DNA from: Coptodactyla brooksi
Taxonomy: Eukaryota; Arthropoda; Insecta; Coleoptera; Scarabaeidae
Assembly: GCA_033557675.1 (NCBI GenBank)
Contig: JAWQRM010000074.1
Coordinates: forward strand, 1 to 32,527
DNA: 32,527 nt
Direction: 5' to 3'
Position 1 is the first letter of the stretch; every line of letters starts with the position of its first letter. A program made the translations under genes and the position numbers. Shown one piece after another: positions 28,850-32,527 of this stretch. Below the pieces are notes generated by a model. It was not told the DNA's origin, made no database searches, and was given only the letters and a program-made list of their open reading frames with translations.

Positions 28850-29200
28850 ATTATAATGCGAGTTATCTGTTTCCATGGAACATCTCCATAGTTGAGTATC
28901 GCACATAAACTTCCTGTATCGATTGAATCGACGACTTCGTGAACAGTCATTTGCATACAAAGCCCTGTCAATCACTCACCGTAATTCGCAACGTTCTGAT
29001 CGAAGGGAAAATTGATGTCTAGGTTCGTCTTTGTCCAATTTGTCTTGTCGCTTTATTCAAATTGTGCGTCACGGTACAGCTATTTACATTTCTCTTTGAC
29101 CGTTTCTACACAGATCGTGGAAAAACTGACAAGAAATTCCATTGGAATTTTAGTGTCACGCAAAAACTTTAGTTGCAGATTATTTAGTAACAATTTTTTA
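28850..29200. other. Low-repeat island
   Basis: Balanced composition and no recognisable repeat. Contains the complement of TTTATGTGCGAT near 28,900 and many non-repetitive words. An open frame at 29,012-29,266 shows no motif. Possible non-coding element. Confidence 0.25.
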
Positions 29201-29799
29201 TGGCTCTCTGCTTTTGAAAACCTTTACTTCTTTTTTCGGAGACTACTACTAGAAAGTAAGTGTTAACCTAAGTTAGAAAGAAGAAATATCTGTTCACAGT
29301 TTCGTTGTAGACGCTACACTTGTAGTATTCGTATTTCCTTATACTTTAATTATTTTCCAACTTTGGATATTATTTTTATATCTACATCAGGAGACCACTA
29401 AGATGTATAAGTACCTTAACATTAGCTTTCCCATTTAACACATGCTCAAAATTTTCAACATGAAAATAACAATTCTTTCCTTTTAGACTTGGCGAAACTA
29501 ATAGAAAAGAGGTAACAAAAAATAAATAATAATAACCCAAAGCATTTATTCAATAAACTAATTTTCAGCTCTTCAAGCTCCATCAATCATTATAGAAACC
29601 TTATTAATAGTAACATTTTACCGAACATAATAGCCCCTCGTGTAGCCAAGTTCTATAGTATCAAGCTACCTACCCCTCTTACTACTCCTACTCCTTTTTA
29701 TTAAAGGTTTGACATCTAATATAGGAATACACATACAGTATAAGAATAACGATATGTTGAAGAGTAGCAGCTTTTAGCTCCGATCTGACCTAAATAAAA
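29201..29799. other. Intergenic, nothing identified
   Basis: AT-rich with a pyrimidine-rich CCCCTCTTACTACTCCTACT near 29,673. No gene or repeat recognised. Confidence 0.3.
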
Positions 29800-30200
29800 T
29801 CACCTTAAATCTAACCTTCAATTTATGCGCCAGAAACATTCGCGTTAAGCGTCAACCTTCGATCAAGGCAAAAAGCAAGTGTTGCAGTAACTCGTTGCGT
29901 CCAAAAATGTCCTTGCACACTGATAAGTGGAGGAGTTATTTTTGCTCTGTAAGCGTGTATGCCAAAGTTCGAAGAATACGGGACCCCTAAGATAGCGCTG
30001 AAAAACGGACGGCAAACACTGAAAACTTCTCGCCTGATAAGAGCGAGATTTATCGCAAGCTTTTAGATAATTTATAGGCACCTTCGTAGAGAAAAAATCA
30101 CCGATCTTGAGCGGCAGGCGCTTAAAACGCCACCTGCCCTAAGTGTGGGTTTTATCGCCATAAAATATTGCCGGATATTTTTAAGGGCATAAAATTGAAA
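29800..30200. other. Low-repeat island with TTTAT-type motifs
   Basis: More GC than its surroundings and no coding signal. TTTTATCGCCATAAAA at 30,150-30,165 combines two opposed TTTATNGC-like words and matches GGCGATAAAA at 9,011. ATTTATCGC lies at 30,048-30,056. CACCTGCCCT and GGCAGGCGCTTAAAACGCC (30,112-30,130) give further short symmetry. Possible regulatory DNA, unproven. Confidence 0.3.
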
Positions 30201-30765
30201 TGTTATTAAAGAACAGCTTAGCGTTCACAAAAACGGTGTTCCTCACTTTGAAACTATATTCAATGATATAAAAGTTTATCCACTAATTATACAGAGTCAG
30301 TATTATTACTTTATGCAAGAACGTTTATGATAAATAATGACGATTAATTTAAGAAAATGTAATAAAGGATTTTCAAATAGCTAATATGTTAATTTTTATG
30401 TTTTCGCTAATAAACCGTAATTATGACTTTGCAGATTTAACGAGAAAATACCGTTTTAACGAGAAAATATCCCCTAGTCTACTTTTATATATTCTTGCAC
30501 AAGTGGATGTTCGGATTGTCAGCCAATACTATTTGTATAATTCCAATGTATATTTTGATACAATCAGAATGATCACAGTTATCGATTAAGGCCCCCAATT
30601 CCAGGTCAGTAGATCCCTAAACCACTATTTCTAGTGCACTAAATATGCCAGCTTCAAGATTGAAACTAAAAAGCAGACAAAACATCTTACGCATATCCAC
30701 ATTTCCTTTTGAATGCTTCATATCATTTAAAAATTGCAATCTACAATTTTGTAACTTGAAGTTAG
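30201..30765. other. Intergenic, AT-rich
   Basis: No gene recognised. It ends in TTAG (30,762-30,765), a one-base variant of the piggyBac target TTAA. Confidence 0.3.
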
Positions 30766-32527
30766 CCCTGCTCTTCGGATACATATGACCCGAAACAGAT
30801 TTTCAGATTGTATAACTTTGTCATCTTTCATTATTTGTTTTGTAAAATTTTGTGACTTTGTTTGCTGGTTTCTGTTTTTACAAGAAATTATTATTCAAAT
30901 TTTTAAACAAGATTGCTACGCATATAACCCTCGGGTCATTATGACCCAAAACTATTTAGATTTATTTGACTTCATGTAATTTTATTTTTAACTTTATTTA
31001 TATGAACACTATAAGTGTATTATAACTATATAATCTTGTTAACAAGATTATGCATTCATACCGGTTGAATATACAAGTCTGTTCATGTCTGGGCATGTCT
31101 GTGCATGCATACTAATATATCATCTAAATAGGGAACGCGGACAGCGTACTTCAGTTTCTTTATAGACAGTGTTGAATAAGCATCATCATAAATAATGGGG
31201 AAGCGATTTCTATCTGATGAAAATGTATCCGACGATGAAGATACTTCTAAGGTTGAAAATCATACCAGCGATGATACCCACTATGAGAAATCCGAAGCAG
31301 ACTGTGATTCATCAGATAATGACGTAGTGTGAACAAATAATGGTTCCTGTGCAGTTAGTACAGTTAAAAGACAAAGTTACATCTTGGGTGTCAGAACCTT
31401 TCCCCTGAAGTGGATAAGCATCTAGTCAAAATATAATAAAACTTACTCCTAGTCCAACTAGGTATGCCACATCCAGAATGAAGGGTGTTCTATCTACCTT
31501 TGAAGTTATCGTGAACTTTACACTTGAAAATATTGTGTTGAAAATGAGCAATAATGTAGGTCGGAAAGTATATGGATGCGATGGAAAAGATCTGAATAGT
31601 ATTACAATACAAGTACATATGGGATTAGTGTTGTTGGCAGGAATTTATAGATCACATGGCGAATCAACAAAAAGTTTGCAGAAACCGGTAGACCCATTTT
31701 TCGTGCAACGATGTCGTTGAAAGTTTTTTATCGAATATCATGCCGATTACGTTTTGACGATAAGGTCGATTGTCAACAAAGGAGAGCAAGTGACAAATTA
31801 GGCCCTATAAGGGAGTGGATAGAAGAGAAGTGGATAGAACCTATGCCTAAATTGTACAATGTAGGTGATAATGTTACTGTTGATGAACAACTTGTTGGCT
31901 TCAGAGGACGCTGTCCCTTCAAACAGTATATTTCCAGTAAGCCAACAAAATAAGACATCAAAATGTGCACTATTTGTGACAGTGGTAGATCCTACGCCAT
32001 GAAAGTTTAAGTGTGTACAGGAAAATGTCCCGGGGAAGCACCAGAAAAACCAAGGGATGCGAGTAGTTTTAAACCCAACACATGAATTCGGGGGGCAAAA
32101 TGTTACACGTGATAATTTTTCCACGGCCAAAAAATTAGGTGAAATGCTCCTCAAAAAAACTTACAATGTTAGAAACGGTTCGAAAAAAATAAACATCCCA
32201 TGATTACAATAAGTAAAGAAGTACGTAGTTCTACTTTTTATTTTTACTTTTTAAGGATATGACAACTCTGTCATATGTGATAAGAAAGCAAAATGTACTG
32301 TGATAAGGAAGTGAACAGGGATGACAAGAAGCCATAAATGATACTAGATTATAACTCTACCGAAGTTGATACGTTAGATCAAAGTATTGTACTATATACT
32401 TGCAAAAGAAAAACCAATCGTTGGATCTTGTTCTGCAATATAGTTGATATTAGTGCTTATAATGCGTTTGCGTCATGGAGAGAAATAAATCGAGATTGAA
32501 ATAAGAACGTTCTGTACAAGAAAACAC
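30766..32527 (+). pseudogene. piggyBac family 1, copy C (runs off window end)
   Basis: Starts with CCCTGCTCTTCGGATACATA after TTAG, followed by GGGTCATTATGACCC (30,933-30,947) and a leader shared with copies A and B. The transposase ATG is at 31,195; 45 codons (acidic, DDEDTSKVENHTSD) end at TGA 31,330-31,332. Later frames give LENIVLKMSN near 31,525, then VTVDEQLVGFRGRCPFKQYI with the first catalytic Asp at 31,882-31,884, then a DNF block with the second Asp at 32,111-32,113. STEVDTLDQ follows with the third Asp at 32,368-32,370, then TCKRKTNRW and NAFASW. All three Asp codons survive, but several stops and shifts (31,330; 31,951; about 32,010; 32,200-32,330) prevent translation. The C-terminal Cys-rich region lies beyond the window. 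Of the three copies this is the best preserved over the catalytic core. Confidence 0.85.

Noticed and set aside
25196..32527. Composite transposon carrying host cargo between two piggyBac copies.
   Set aside because: Copies differ in decay, only 5' ends face the segment, and the enclosed DNA contains no gene; kept only as a structural observation.
1..32527. CRISPR array, bacterial operon, rRNA or telomeric repeats.
   Set aside because: No regularly spaced repeats, no ribosome binding sites with tight gene packing, and no rRNA or telomere-like sequence was seen.

Overview
The window looks like a gene-poor, AT-rich stretch of an arthropod nuclear genome, most likely an insect. The evidence is the mixture of mobile elements: two piggyBac families, several Tc1/mariner lineages including a mellifera-like one, a ZBED5/FAM200-type hAT element, a Mutator-like transposase, tRNA-related SINEs, non-LTR retrotransposon fragments and a probable Penelope-like fragment. 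I found no intact host protein gene, no functional tRNA or rRNA gene, and nothing bacterial such as operons, ribosome binding sites or CRISPR arrays. All recognisable coding DNA is transposon-derived and, except for the open frame cut by the left edge, visibly broken.

Left part (1-10,500). The left edge holds 151 open codons of a Mutator-like transposase on the minus strand. After about 2.9 kb with nothing identified come a tRNA-like SINE (about 3,400-3,540), a 5' remnant of piggyBac family 1 (copy A, 4,262-4,985), and a nearly full-length but decayed piggyBac of a second family (5,564-7,562) interrupted by a foldback SINE-like insert. A second foldback SINE locus lies at 8,093-8,282. A low-repeat island follows, then a decayed hAT transposase on the minus strand (9,258-10,500).

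Middle (10,700-20,200). On the minus strand an open frame fuses a mariner helix-turn-helix to the end of a LINE endonuclease. Next is a complete-length but dead Tc1/mariner element of DD41D spacing with inverted termini and TA flanks (13,027-14,633). Then come a second tRNA-derived SINE, a minus-strand fragment of an unnamed protein family that I recall as repeated in arthropod genomes, two internally deleted mariners with both ends kept (17,461-17,963 and 18,621-19,230), and a probable Penelope-like reverse transcriptase fragment.

Right part (20,200-32,527). A non-LTR reverse transcriptase fragment lies at 22,658-22,855. PiggyBac family 1 returns as two head-to-head copies. Copy B (minus, 25,196-27,832) carries a palindromic mariner insertion. 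Copy C (plus, 30,766 to the window end) still has all three catalytic Asp codons but broken frames. They share about 250 bp of 5' terminal DNA rich in GGGTCA/TGACCC inverted repeats.

Between the elements are several islands with few repeats and more GC (about 8,740-9,230, 12,240-12,760, 24,110-24,480, 28,850-29,200 and 29,800-30,200). Several share TTTATNGC-like words, so they may be old non-coding DNA, possibly regulatory. No new multi-gene system is supported. The items most worth checking are the chimeric mariner-LINE frame, the foldback SINE structures, the head-to-head piggyBac pair and the motif-sharing islands. All family assignments were made by eye from conserved motifs, without database searches.
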